A stretch of 64,000 nucleotides of DNA from Flectonema sp. DT1601. Its lineage: Eukaryota > Euglenozoa > Diplonemea > Diplonemida > Diplonemidae. The stretch is from contig OZ025783.1 of NCBI GenBank assembly GCA_964019425.1, forward strand, positions 620,001 through 684,000. The letters run 5' to 3'. Below the pieces are notes generated by a model. That model ran no database searches. It saw nothing but the letters and a program-made list of their open reading frames with translations, and was not told the origin of the DNA. Each line of letters opens with the position of its first letter. Position 1 is the first letter of the stretch. The translations under genes were made by a program, and so were the position numbers. Shown here piece by piece: positions 21,782-31,133 of the stretch.

Positions 21782-22176
21782 TAACTTAGGTTGTCTCTCT
21801 CTACATATATATTTTCCTTTTCCTTTTTTTTGTAAAATTGAATTTTGTTGTTTTCTTAAAGTCATAAATAATTGGAATCATCCAAGTATTTTCTGTATTT
21901 TCCGAATACGCTTGTTCTTCATTAAAAAAAACACAACCAACAGTTAACAAGTATAGATATTCAGTTTAGTTTTGTACAACAACGGATTATTCCTTGCATT
22001 CTTATTTGTCGTTCGTAACGCTACTTTCTTTTAAAATATTTTTTTTTGCACATCTGTTTTAGTACTTTTAACCAGACAGAACAAAAATAATGAACACTGA
22101 GTGAGTTGTTGACCGATTTAAATTTTTCATCTTTTTTTTTTTTTTTTTTTTAAAAGTTATTTTCCCACATCCCTAC
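21782..22176. other. Intergenic region with long T run
   Basis: About 395 nt. A T run of about 20 nt (22131-22150) precedes the pyrimidine-rich acceptor ending at 22178. No gene recognised. Confidence 0.4.
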
Positions 22177-22252
22177 AGAAAAAGAAAATCAACAATTGTT
22201 TTAAAAATATAAAAATAAACAACAAAAAAGTGCTCCGGGAGGGCGGCAGCCA

Positions 22253-24862
22253 ATGCTCTTGCTGTGGCTGGCAGTTAGTAGCAGCATCATCGCTGGTACA
22301 CCTCTAATTTCTAAATGCGATTCAGCAAATTGTGTTAAAGTATTTGGAGGTGAGTGTTGGTGTCACGTACTACTTGGAACTGCTGGTTATATCAGGTGTG
22401 CTTATGACAAAGATTATTTAGGGAAATACTACACAATAAACGACAAGGCCAGTACAATACTATCTGCTCTCTCACTAAAACCACACGTAAAGCTTTGTAA
22501 AACAGATGGTATGTGTGACGCCGATTGTATATCAAATGTATGCGATGACATGAATGGTTGTTGGGGAACATCTCGTACGTGTCTTTCTGATAATTTCGCA
22601 TGGCAAGCAACAAAGGAATCAATTGTTAGATGTACAGGTTATGAAGATACTCCGTCATTGACTATTACTTTATCAGATTCAGTTACGAATTCTTTTAGTG
22701 TTTCTAACAGCTTATCAATTTCTGAGAGTATAACTGTCTCAGTCACAGAAAAGATACCAACTACTACTGAGTCTCTTTCGTTAACAATCCCGACACCAAC
22801 TCAAAGTCTGACTTTCTCTGATTCAAACACTTTAACACAAATCCCAACTGACACTGAAACCTTACCAAGTATAACTACATCAGTTACTTGGTATTGGAAA
22901 CAAATGATAACACCAATTCCTGGTTATATTTATATGGCTATTCCTAAAGGATCACAACAACTTAATACATTTAAGGAAAACCTTGAGAGTATGTTCGGTA
23001 CAGCTGATTGCACAGCTAACAACAATGGAGACACTATCATGCATGCTCTTGAACAAACAAATACAAATGGAGATCGTCAAGCAGTTGGGGTGCTAGTCTT
23101 AAACTGTAAGAGTGATATCCCAACGTTGGATGATAATTTCTGTGCAGAACCAGAAGAACGGTTTTTAGTTCAATTCGACGTTAGTTCTCCACCAGCTGAA
23201 TTACAAAGTCGTGCAATGGAACTCTCAGTAGTAGTAAGCGACGTGTTAATGATTAGCACATTACAGCTGTCTCCGTTTTCATTCTTTGAGAGTGGAGTTC
23301 GGTCATCTCGTGCGACTACTGTAGTGTACAGCAACACTACAGCAGGTGATTACCGTCAGTTATTATTAAACAACATCAACTCTATTAAAACAAAAGGTTT
23401 TACTATCACAAATATTCGAAGCATCAGAAGAGGATCAGCGTCAAGAGCTGAAGTTACATTCCCTCCAGGTCTCACAGAGTCAAGAGATCTCTTAGAGACA
23501 GTAACAGGTCTGACTGTTGTGATGTATTCTCCTCCTGTGGTTGAATTTAGGTCTACTTTAAAATACGCATCCCCTGGGTTACTCGCAACACAATTACAAG
23601 ATAAGCTTCAACAAGCGGGATACACCAACACTACTGTTGTGAGTACAACAAACCCAATCCCAGTTAAGATATCTATCTCTGTATCAAAGAGTAAAACTAT
23701 TCTTAATTCGGAATACGGTCTTGTGGGCATCCGTGAACTTATAGAAAGGAACACCCCATTAGTAGATGTCTCTAGCTTATCGTTGTTACAATTAAGATGT
23801 GGAACAGTTATCACATTCCAGTGTAATATAAAAACACAACAATCGACTGTCTGCTCTACTTCAGTTATTGAGCAACAGATTCAAGGTTACATTATCAGTC
23901 TTAAAGGGATAATTGATGTTGTGAATTCGTGTTATTCAAGTGGGTTTCATATTAGGATTGCTTACAGAAGTATTCCTGTTAAAGTTGAATTTGAAGTACC
24001 AGGAGTCTCAGTAGAAACAATCACTACTAGAAGAACTGATGAGCTTAGGAATGCTTTAGCAGAAACCTTCACTAGAAGTCTTATTGATGTCCCAGTTGTT
24101 CAAGTTGACAGTGGAGGTAGAACTGGTTCAACTAGAATCACTGCGATAGTTTACTTACCAGTTGGTGCTGATACTCGTAACATTACTTCTGATGCTTCTG
24201 AAAGTATCACAAATTCCATTCCTCTAACAACTGTTGGTCTGACTGCAGACCCCCTCTTTATTAAATCTGGTATTGCCCAACCCAGAGAGATTGCTTCTCT
24301 TCAACTATGTTATAATCCATTGTTTTCTAGAAATGCTTTGATAGCTTCTGAAACCTGTCCACCAACACTCCAATCGCCTGTTACATTAGCTCCAATTGTT
24401 TCATTAAACTCTCCTCTTGATGGAGCTCTTGACAGTTCAGATGATGATGAGTTCCCTCTGTGGGTTATTATTATATTGGGATTTGTTCTGGTATTCTGTT
24501 GTGTCTTGCTTTATGTAGCTGCGAAGAAGTATCAAAGCAGTGGAGAAGTTGCTTATGTGAATGATAACAATGGTAATGGTGAGTATATGGGAAGTAAACA
24601 ATTTCAACCGAAAGCCAACTTCTCTGATGGTTTAGATAGTGGGATGGTAGAACTGATTCCTGCGGAGGAGGTGCTTCCTCCTGCAGGTAGAGGTGTAAGT
24701 CTTGATAGATTTCCTGTTGCTTCTCTCGAACGACAGCCGTCAGGTCTTTCTACCGCAACACCTCATCAGCCATCACAAAATTCACCCTATTCGCAACAGT
24801 TTCTAAGCACACTAACAAATGGTGGTGTCAGAGGGAGAGGAAGTATGGTTGGTCGTTATTAG
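22253..24862 (+). CDS. Large Ser/Thr-rich type I membrane protein
   Basis: 869 aa. A signal peptide (MLLLWLAVSSSIIAGTP) is followed by a Cys-rich head (10 or more Cys in residues 22-125), a mucin-like Ser/Thr stretch (about 135-215, with repeated SLS, TES and SDS words), and about 500 residues of alternating strand/helix segments that look like repeated SEA-like or small alpha/beta modules. A transmembrane helix lies near residues 735-757 (LWVIIILGFVLVFCCVLLYV), then a cytoplasmic tail of about 110 residues. This is the layout of a cell-surface adhesion or glycocalyx protein. The acceptor ends at 22178, 74 nt upstream, a longer leader than most neighbours. No catalytic motif was seen; ligand unknown. 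Confidence 0.75.
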   Translation: MLLLWLAVSSSIIAGTPLISKCDSANCVKVFGGECWCHVLLGTAGYIRCAYDKDYLGKYYTINDKASTILSALSLKPHVKLCKTDGMCDADCISNVCDDMNGCWGTSRTCLSDNFAWQATKESIVRCTGYEDTPSLTITLSDSVTNSFSVSNSLSISESITVSVTEKIPTTTESLSLTIPTPTQSLTFSDSNTLTQIPTDTETLPSITTSVTWYWKQMITPIPGYIYMAIPKGSQQLNTFKENLESMFGTADCTANNNGDTIMHALEQTNTNGDRQAVGVLVLNCKSDIPTLDDNFCAEPEERFLVQFDVSSPPAELQSRAMELSVVVSDVLMISTLQLSPFSFFESGVRSSRATTVVYSNTTAGDYRQLLLNNINSIKTKGFTITNIRSIRRGSASRAEVTFPPGLTESRDLLETVTGLTVVMYSPPVVEFRSTLKYASPGLLATQLQDKLQQAGYTNTTVVSTTNPIPVKISISVSKSKTILNSEYGLVGIRELIERNTPLVDVSSLSLLQLRCGTVITFQCNIKTQQSTVCSTSVIEQQIQGYIISLKGIIDVVNSCYSSGFHIRIAYRSIPVKVEFEVPGVSVETITTRRTDELRNALAETFTRSLIDVPVVQVDSGGRTGSTRITAIVYLPVGADTRNITSDASESITNSIPLTTVGLTADPLFIKSGIAQPREIASLQLCYNPLFSRNALIASETCPPTLQSPVTLAPIVSLNSPLDGALDSSDDDEFPLWVIIILGFVLVFCCVLLYVAAKKYQSSGEVAYVNDNNGNGEYMGSKQFQPKANFSDGLDSGMVELIPAEEVLPPAGRGVSLDRFPVASLERQPSGLSTATPHQPSQNSPYSQQFLSTLTNGGVRGRGSMVGRY

Positions 24863-26883
24863 CTGGCAGATTCTATTCTTATTTCACGATTTTAAAATAT
24901 ACTTCGTTTTGATTTTATTTTGGTTTTCTTGTTTTATTTGGTGTTCCTGACCTTCAAAATTAATGAAAAACCGAATGCCGCGTCCGTAGAGTGGATGCTT
25001 TTGTTTTCCTTCTGTACTTTGTATTGTGTTTTTATTTGTTCTCTTTTTTTTTTCAAACAAACAGTACAGCGTCTGGCTTTGTTTCGCTAGTTTACATGAA
25101 TTGCCTTACTTGCATTTAAACGTTTAGTTTTTTCACGCTTATTTCTTGCGGGCAGCTTCATTTCTTTCGACCCGCTCGTTACTTAGGGTATCATTCTGTT
25201 GCTTTTTTTTTTCCTTTCTTCAAGTTGGCTTATAATTTATTTACTATGCGATATCACAATACAGGCGTGTTTGGTTTTTGTTTTTTACTCCTGAGAATCT
25301 ACCTGAGCGGTCATCGTGCTCAAGTTGAAAAAAAAAAAAAAAAAGGAAATTTATTCCGACTCAATGGAATGTGCAAAACAAGATGTGCAACTGCTTGTTT
25401 CCCGCAAACCTTTTGTAGTCGTGTCTGAAGCCAGGAACGCTTACAAGTAGGTTTGTTGTCTTTTCTTTGTTTCTTTTCTTTTTTTTTTTGTTTCGTAAAT
25501 GGTATTTACAGTAGTTTTCTAGTAACTTACATATTTTCTTTTCAACACACAAACTTTATCCTTTGTAGTCTTCTTTGTGAGAATACCTCAAAAAGCCTGT
25601 CATGAACATCTGCTGAACCATTCTTTTCAGTTTTACTACTGATCAGTCGGTGATGTGGATATCATGAGAATGTCTACCAAAAGGCTTCCACAACCATACG
25701 GCGCTTGATGAAGATAGAATTTCTCATTTTAATTGTCCTTAAAAAAAAAAAAAAAAGCACTTATTTCAGTGTGCAGTAATTCCTTCTTCATTCTGACGGG
25801 TTTGGGATAGCGAGAACATTTGATATAATCTATCAGACATCAGAGTCATCTTTTTTTTTTTTATATAAAATTTTAATTATTTAATGTAATCAGTCCATTC
25901 GCTTCCAACCTGACTCTTGTTTGCTACGAGCTCTTGCCGTAGTGTTCACTGAGAAAGTTTGTTTATGTGTCTTGTTCTCTTTTTGTTTAACTAAGGTCGA
26001 GGTCTGATGGTTGATTAGGCTTCTTTATTAGTTGGAATGATATTATTATTTAGTAGTGATGCGTGGACGATATTAATGCTTGGGAGACTTTTGGGTTTTG
26101 TTTTTTATGGTTTTGTTTTCCTTGACAAGCTGTCCTGTGATCATTTCATGAAGAAATATTTTATATACGGAAATGGAAAAGGTATATTTTATTTATTCCT
26201 CTTTCTGCATCGCCTTTTTTTTGTTTTTGTTTTTTTCTCTTCAATTTGTTTTTTCAAATCTCTAGAAAGCACAATCTCTGCGATTGGGTCCTCTACTGGC
26301 GCGGGTTGCTATCCAACAACTGTCTTCTATATGAGTGCTCGAAACCATCAGTAGAAGTTCCCGAAGCCAAATCAATGATTATTTATCCCTCAACAGCATT
26401 CCCTTCAAGGTGGCCTTCGCGATCATCGATGCCCATGCTTTGGTTAGCTTTGAGCACTAAACAAAATTAAGTTATGTTTTAATTTAGGTTTCTTTTTTTT
26501 TTGTACGACATCAAATTCAAAAAATAAAAAAAATAAAAATACATTTGTCCTTGTGTGATGACATTGTAGTTAAGGTGCAGACGGTACGACTATGTTATTT
26601 TAGACAGAAACAAGTACTCATACCCTCTACAAGTGTCCTCTTCAGCAAGCTGTCGGCAGAAGAAAAAAAAAAAAAAAAAAAAAAAAAAAGTGGTACTTCG
26701 TCTCAGTTACAGAGTTTGTTGTATTGTTTTTTTTTCAAAATATTTTGGTTATTTTATGTTGCTTTTTTTTTCGTTTACCTGAATATAAAAAAACATGGTT
26801 ATTAGTACAACTCTAGCAATATTGTTTTGGATGTTGTGGTCTGTTTCGTGAGCAAGTTAAATTAAATTTTTTAATTTTCTTAC
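24863..26883. other. Long intergenic region, T-rich
   Basis: About 2 kb. It holds several acceptor-like pyrimidine-AG sites not followed by a usable frame, a TGAGC/GCTCA stem near 25306-25322, A or T runs (25330-25345, 25741-25756, 26664-26689) and a 36-nt stretch at about 26266-26301 that recurs imperfectly near 32107. A frame at 26037-26354 starts with a plausible hydrophobic stretch but follows from T-richness. No gene is supported. Confidence 0.45.
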
Positions 26884-26895
26884 AGGAATCTCAAG

Positions 26896-28227
26896 ATGCC
26901 AATCTCACAGCTGTTCATCCTCTCCCCCCGGGGAGATAAAATAATTGCGAAGGACTATCGAGCTGACATTGTTCGAGGGACTGATGAAATCTTTTTCAGA
27001 AAGTATAAGTTCTGGGACGGACCAGGTGGTGGTGACACACCTCCATTCTTTACTGTTGATGGAATCAACTATGCTTTTGTGAAGAAGAACAATCTCTTAT
27101 TGGTAGTAACAACAAGGACTAATATGAGTGCTGCTCTCTTATCAGAACTCCTTTTACGTCTGACTAAGCTACTCAAAGATTACTTGGGTGTATTGAACGA
27201 GGAGTCTTTAAGAAAGAATTTCGTACTCGTCTACGAACTTCTCGATGAAGTTATTGATTTTGGATTCATTCAGACAATGTCAACAGAGAAGTTAATCTCT
27301 TACATCTTTAGTGAGCCGGTAGTTATAGAAGCCGATGATAAGAAACAATCAGCTGTTGGAACAATGAAACCTTCACTTTCTAAAATTACTGGCAGGTCTG
27401 GTACTAAGCGAGCGATAGACGCGCAGAGAACTATTGTACCAGGAGGGGGATCCAGAAAGAATGAAATCTACGTTGATGTATTGGAAAGACTAAATGTAGT
27501 TTTCAACAGTAACGGTGGTGTCACATCAGCAGAGATTGATGGAGCGATTGTAATGAAAAGTTTCTTAGCGGGAACACCAGAACTCCGACTTGGACTAAAC
27601 GAGGATCTCTCTGTTGGAAGAGCTGATCAACATTCATATGGAGTTGTATTGGATTCTGTTAACTTTCATGAGTGCGTAAATCACAATGACTTCGATGCCG
27701 ATAAAACTCTCTTCTTCAGACCTCCAGATGGTGAGTTTGTAGTTATGCACTACCGAGTTACAAACAAAGACTGTAGCATGCCTTTTAAGATTCACCCGAT
27801 AATTGAGCAACCAAGTCCATACAAGGTAGAGCTTACGCTCAAGATTCGCAGTGACTTCCCAGCTTCTATCTACGGGTCAACTGTTCTTATTAAGTTTCAA
27901 GTGCCAAAGACTACGACAAGTGTAAGTATCGAAAATCAAAATTATGAATACAAGAGTCAAGAAAAAACTGTCATGTGGTTGGTAAAGAAATTCACAGGAG
28001 CGACAGAGCAGATTTGCAAGGCTCGTATCTCACTCAGTCAGCCTGCTAATTCAAACATCAGACGTGAGATTGGACCTATTACAATGAACTTTGAAATCCC
28101 GATGTACATTGTTTCTGGTTTAGGAATTCGATTTTTGAGAATTGAGGAGAGGAGCAAGACATACAACCCATCGAGATGGGTGCGTAACATCACTCAAGCT
28201 AACAGTTATGTCTGTCGAATAATTTAA
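26896..28227 (+). CDS. AP4M1: AP-4 adaptor complex subunit mu
   Basis: 443 aa, the usual length for mu subunits. The N-terminal longin-like domain matches AP-4 mu closely: ISQLFILSPRGDKIIAKDYR, then FFRKYKFWDG, PPFFTVDGINYAFVK and the strongly conserved LKDYLGVLNEESLRKNFVLV and YELLDEVIDFGFIQT. The C-terminal mu-homology domain starts near residue 190 (KNEIYVDVLERLNVVFNSNG) and runs to the end. Mu binds tyrosine-based sorting signals; AP-4 forms a non-clathrin coat at the trans-Golgi network with epsilon, beta4 and sigma4, none of which is in this window. The acceptor CTTACAG ends at 26885, 10 nt before the ATG. The wording FFRK...VDGIN separates it from AP-1, AP-2 and AP-3 mu. High confidence. 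Confidence 0.93.
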   Translation: MPISQLFILSPRGDKIIAKDYRADIVRGTDEIFFRKYKFWDGPGGGDTPPFFTVDGINYAFVKKNNLLLVVTTRTNMSAALLSELLLRLTKLLKDYLGVLNEESLRKNFVLVYELLDEVIDFGFIQTMSTEKLISYIFSEPVVIEADDKKQSAVGTMKPSLSKITGRSGTKRAIDAQRTIVPGGGSRKNEIYVDVLERLNVVFNSNGGVTSAEIDGAIVMKSFLAGTPELRLGLNEDLSVGRADQHSYGVVLDSVNFHECVNHNDFDADKTLFFRPPDGEFVVMHYRVTNKDCSMPFKIHPIIEQPSPYKVELTLKIRSDFPASIYGSTVLIKFQVPKTTTSVSIENQNYEYKSQEKTVMWLVKKFTGATEQICKARISLSQPANSNIRREIGPITMNFEIPMYIVSGLGIRFLRIEERSKTYNPSRWVRNITQANSYVCRII

Positions 28228-29250
28228 AATAAACAATAGAAACGACGCACGTGAATGTTAACTCTGAAGGAAAACAACGGAACTGAGGAACCCTACCAAT
28301 AAAGTGACTTACAGCCATTCGGTGTAACATGCTAAGCATGTTCGTCTTTAAAGGGTTTCTTTTATAACAATTATTAGATACAGGTGACGCTTATCCAAAG
28401 AGATTATTTTAGGTTGAGTTTCGCAATGCACCCCAGCTCCGAATTAATTTTCGAAAGTAATTACGTGGAACTATATTAGTTTTTCTTTTTTTCTTCTTTT
28501 CTTTCTTTTTTTCTTTTTTTTGTGGTTACAGAAGCTTGTACTACAAGCAGACAGTTGTTTGAAAACAGTATTGCTTCTCTTTAACCAGAGAGGGGTTAGT
28601 CAGGTAGTGGTTCCTAATTGAAGGGGAGTTCGCCCTAGCAGTCTTTTCCTTTTTTTAGTGTTTTAGTTTTTACTTTGAATTTCACTTTTTTTTTTTTTTT
28701 TTTGTGTGTCTCGTAGGTTTGTTGTTTTTTTCATTCTCTTCCCCTACCCATTTCCCTTTCTATTGTTCGCGGAGCTACTCTCATGCGCTTACGGCGCTAT
28801 TCGGAGATCAAGGTTACTGTAAGTATTGTACACCAGTATGAGTGTAATGTTGACTTTGTGTACCTTACGTTTGTTGTATGCACGTAGTACGTTGATTAGC
28901 ACTGCCGGTCTCAAATTTAAAAAAAAAAAAACTTAAAAAACAGACTTCCACGTTTGCACCGAGACATATAAAGAGAATCTTTCCCACACATCCCCACATG
29001 TAGTGTTTTTTGTTTTCTTTCTTTCTTTTTTTTGATCTTCTGTTGTGCATCCAAATGTTTTTTTTTTATCTGTTTGTCTGACTGATTTCGTGTTTGGTTT
29101 TTTCTTTTCTTTTCTTCCTTTTTCTCTCATGATTTCTTTTTGGTCAAATATTTTATTTATAACCAGCAACGCATGCATACAGTTAAAGTGAATCGATGGC
29201 ATAAAAACCTTTAAGTAAGTCATAATTGTTTACACTCACTTCATAAACAA
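28228..29250. other. Intergenic region with 8-bp palindrome
   Basis: About 100 nt after the AP-4 mu stop lies AACATGCT-A-AGCATGTT (28326-28342), a perfect 8-bp palindrome with a one-base centre. T and A runs occur at 28686-28703 and 28919-28931. No gene recognised. Confidence 0.45.
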
Positions 29251-29264
29251 GTATACGTTTTAAA

Positions 29265-30497
29265 ATGGGAAGTCCCTCAAACGGTATGACAGAGGAAGAA
29301 ATGGTCCAAAACAAATTTCGTGTAAGAGCAGAAATGGAAACGGAAAGAATAATTTCAGAAGGTAAGAGCGGGATGGCAGAAGGAGCACAGGAAGTACAGA
29401 AACTGAGACTCCTCTTAGAAGAAAAAGATAAAGAAATAAATCGGCTAAAAAGAGACAGCACTAGCCGCGACACCATGGTCTTGGGAAGCTTGAGAGATAT
29501 ACAAAGACGTAGAATAGCATCAGAAATCCTCATCCAGAGACACGTCTTGGAGTCTGAGGCATCCTCTGAGTCGCTACGTATTAGTAATAGTGAGCTAACT
29601 GAGATGTTGGATATCATCAGACAATTCTCAAAGATGCCAATTATCAAATTAACATCTACTCCTGCTATTGGTCTCAACGATGAAGGGTTGGATTCATTTT
29701 TTGGAAATGTCAGTCAAACAGGTCCAGAGTTACGATTGAATAGTGTCGAGTCTTGTAATGGATCAGTTAACCTTCAGGGTTCATATAATTTAGAAGGAAC
29801 ACTTGCAAAGACTCCTCTGACACCACTCCCTCCAGCAGCTGTTGAGGGGAAGCGAAGAGAGAGTACGATTGCTGGAGATAATGAACATCATCTTATAAAT
29901 ATTCAACAGACTCGTGATCTAGCATCATATGTGTTCTGGCATTGGGACGCAGATTCCGACGGAGTTTGGAACGAAGACGAAACTCGTCTCTTTGGTGATC
30001 ACGCTGGTTGGGACGAACCGTGGACAGTAATTTGTGCAGAGTTAGGAATTAGCGATAAGTGTGGGATCACACCATACCACTTTATGCATCTTTGTTACTT
30101 ATCAGAAGTAGGTCGCGGTAAGTGGACAGAATCGCTCAACGACTTGTACATCGATGCTCGTTCCAAGTCCGAAGGTCTCGGATTCACTGATCTAGTTAAA
30201 GAGTATCGAGTGTTGTCAATATTTAAAGAATGGGATTCAGAGAAGTCTGGTCACTGGAGTCACGATGATGCAATTAAATGTCAAAGAGTAACACAACCAG
30301 GTGAACAGTTACCAACAGAAGAAATGTGGGCTGATATTTGTGAAGCCATGGGCGCAGGTCCACTGGGACCCCGAGTCACACATCTTGCGGCAATGTACGC
30401 AGATCCCATACAGTTAGAGCGCGATTATTCTCTTACAGGTATGAGTAAGAAAGTTTTGAGATGCGCTAAAACGGGTGTCAGTTTTAAGGGTTCATGA
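29265..30497 (+). CDS. Coiled-coil EF-hand protein
   Basis: 410 aa. Residues about 10-125 are a charged coiled coil (EVQKLRLLLEEKDKEINRLK). A polar linker leads to an EF-hand region from residue 215. The first loop, DADSDGVWNEDE (residues 228-239, bases 29946-29981), is canonical for Ca2+ binding: Asp at 1, 3 and 5, Gly at 6 and Glu at 12. A second loop, DSEKSGHWSHDD (residues 324-335), is degenerate, with Ser at 5 and Asp at 12, so binding there is doubtful. The two hands are 96 residues apart rather than about 36, with a helical block (WTVICAELGISDKCG) repeated after each (MWADICEAMGAGPLG), suggesting a duplicated EF-plus-helix unit. Likely a Ca2+-responsive cytoskeletal or flagellar adaptor. 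Possible acceptors end at 29182 and 29251. Confidence 0.75.
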   Translation: MGSPSNGMTEEEMVQNKFRVRAEMETERIISEGKSGMAEGAQEVQKLRLLLEEKDKEINRLKRDSTSRDTMVLGSLRDIQRRRIASEILIQRHVLESEASSESLRISNSELTEMLDIIRQFSKMPIIKLTSTPAIGLNDEGLDSFFGNVSQTGPELRLNSVESCNGSVNLQGSYNLEGTLAKTPLTPLPPAAVEGKRRESTIAGDNEHHLINIQQTRDLASYVFWHWDADSDGVWNEDETRLFGDHAGWDEPWTVICAELGISDKCGITPYHFMHLCYLSEVGRGKWTESLNDLYIDARSKSEGLGFTDLVKEYRVLSIFKEWDSEKSGHWSHDDAIKCQRVTQPGEQLPTEEMWADICEAMGAGPLGPRVTHLAAMYADPIQLERDYSLTGMSKKVLRCAKTGVSFKGS

Positions 30498-31098
30498 TTT
30501 CAGAAGTGGTTTTCAAGTGACTCAATACCCTTCATGTTGTAGATGTTTTACTAATTACTTCAATCGCTGAGCGTATGTCAAAAGTATTCCATTCCTTGCC
30601 GAATACGGAGAGTTGTCTTTTTATTCAATTTGGTTACAGTATTGGCATTTCGTTTTTTTTTTTCCTTTTTTTTGTTCCCTGTCCCCGTAAAATTATATTA
30701 TAAAGTACATATCAGATTACAAAAGTTTAATTAGCCCAGCTGCTAGTTACTATGATAGTTGTCACAGCTGGTAGTTAAAGTGCTGATGATAGTTCAGGTG
30801 TCTCGCCACCTTGTAAATTTCTGATAGAAATTTCCTTCGTTATTGTGTTCCCTTTTTTTTTCCCCCGTCTTCTTTTGTAGTTTGATGTTGTTGAAGGAAT
30901 GTTTTGCTGACTATTCAAGTCCAGTGCAAAAAAAAAAAATATAAAAATCTCTCCAATCCCCTTCAGCTAAACATTGCTATACTATTCATAGTTTCGTTTA
31001 GACTAAGTAGAAGAGCCTTCGTTTTCTAAAAAAATAAAAAAAAAAGGAGAGAGAACAAGTTCTCCCATTTTTTTTCCATTATTTTAAAATCTCGAAAC

Positions 31099-31133
<35 letters not shown>

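Noticed and set aside
25640-25720. C/D-box-snoRNA-like motifs (GTGATG, CTGA, GATGA)
   Set aside because: Box spacing and terminal stem do not fit; such short motifs are common.
26037-26354. 105-codon frame with hydrophobic start
   Set aside because: Driven by T-rich DNA; no acceptor close to the ATG and no recognisable protein features.
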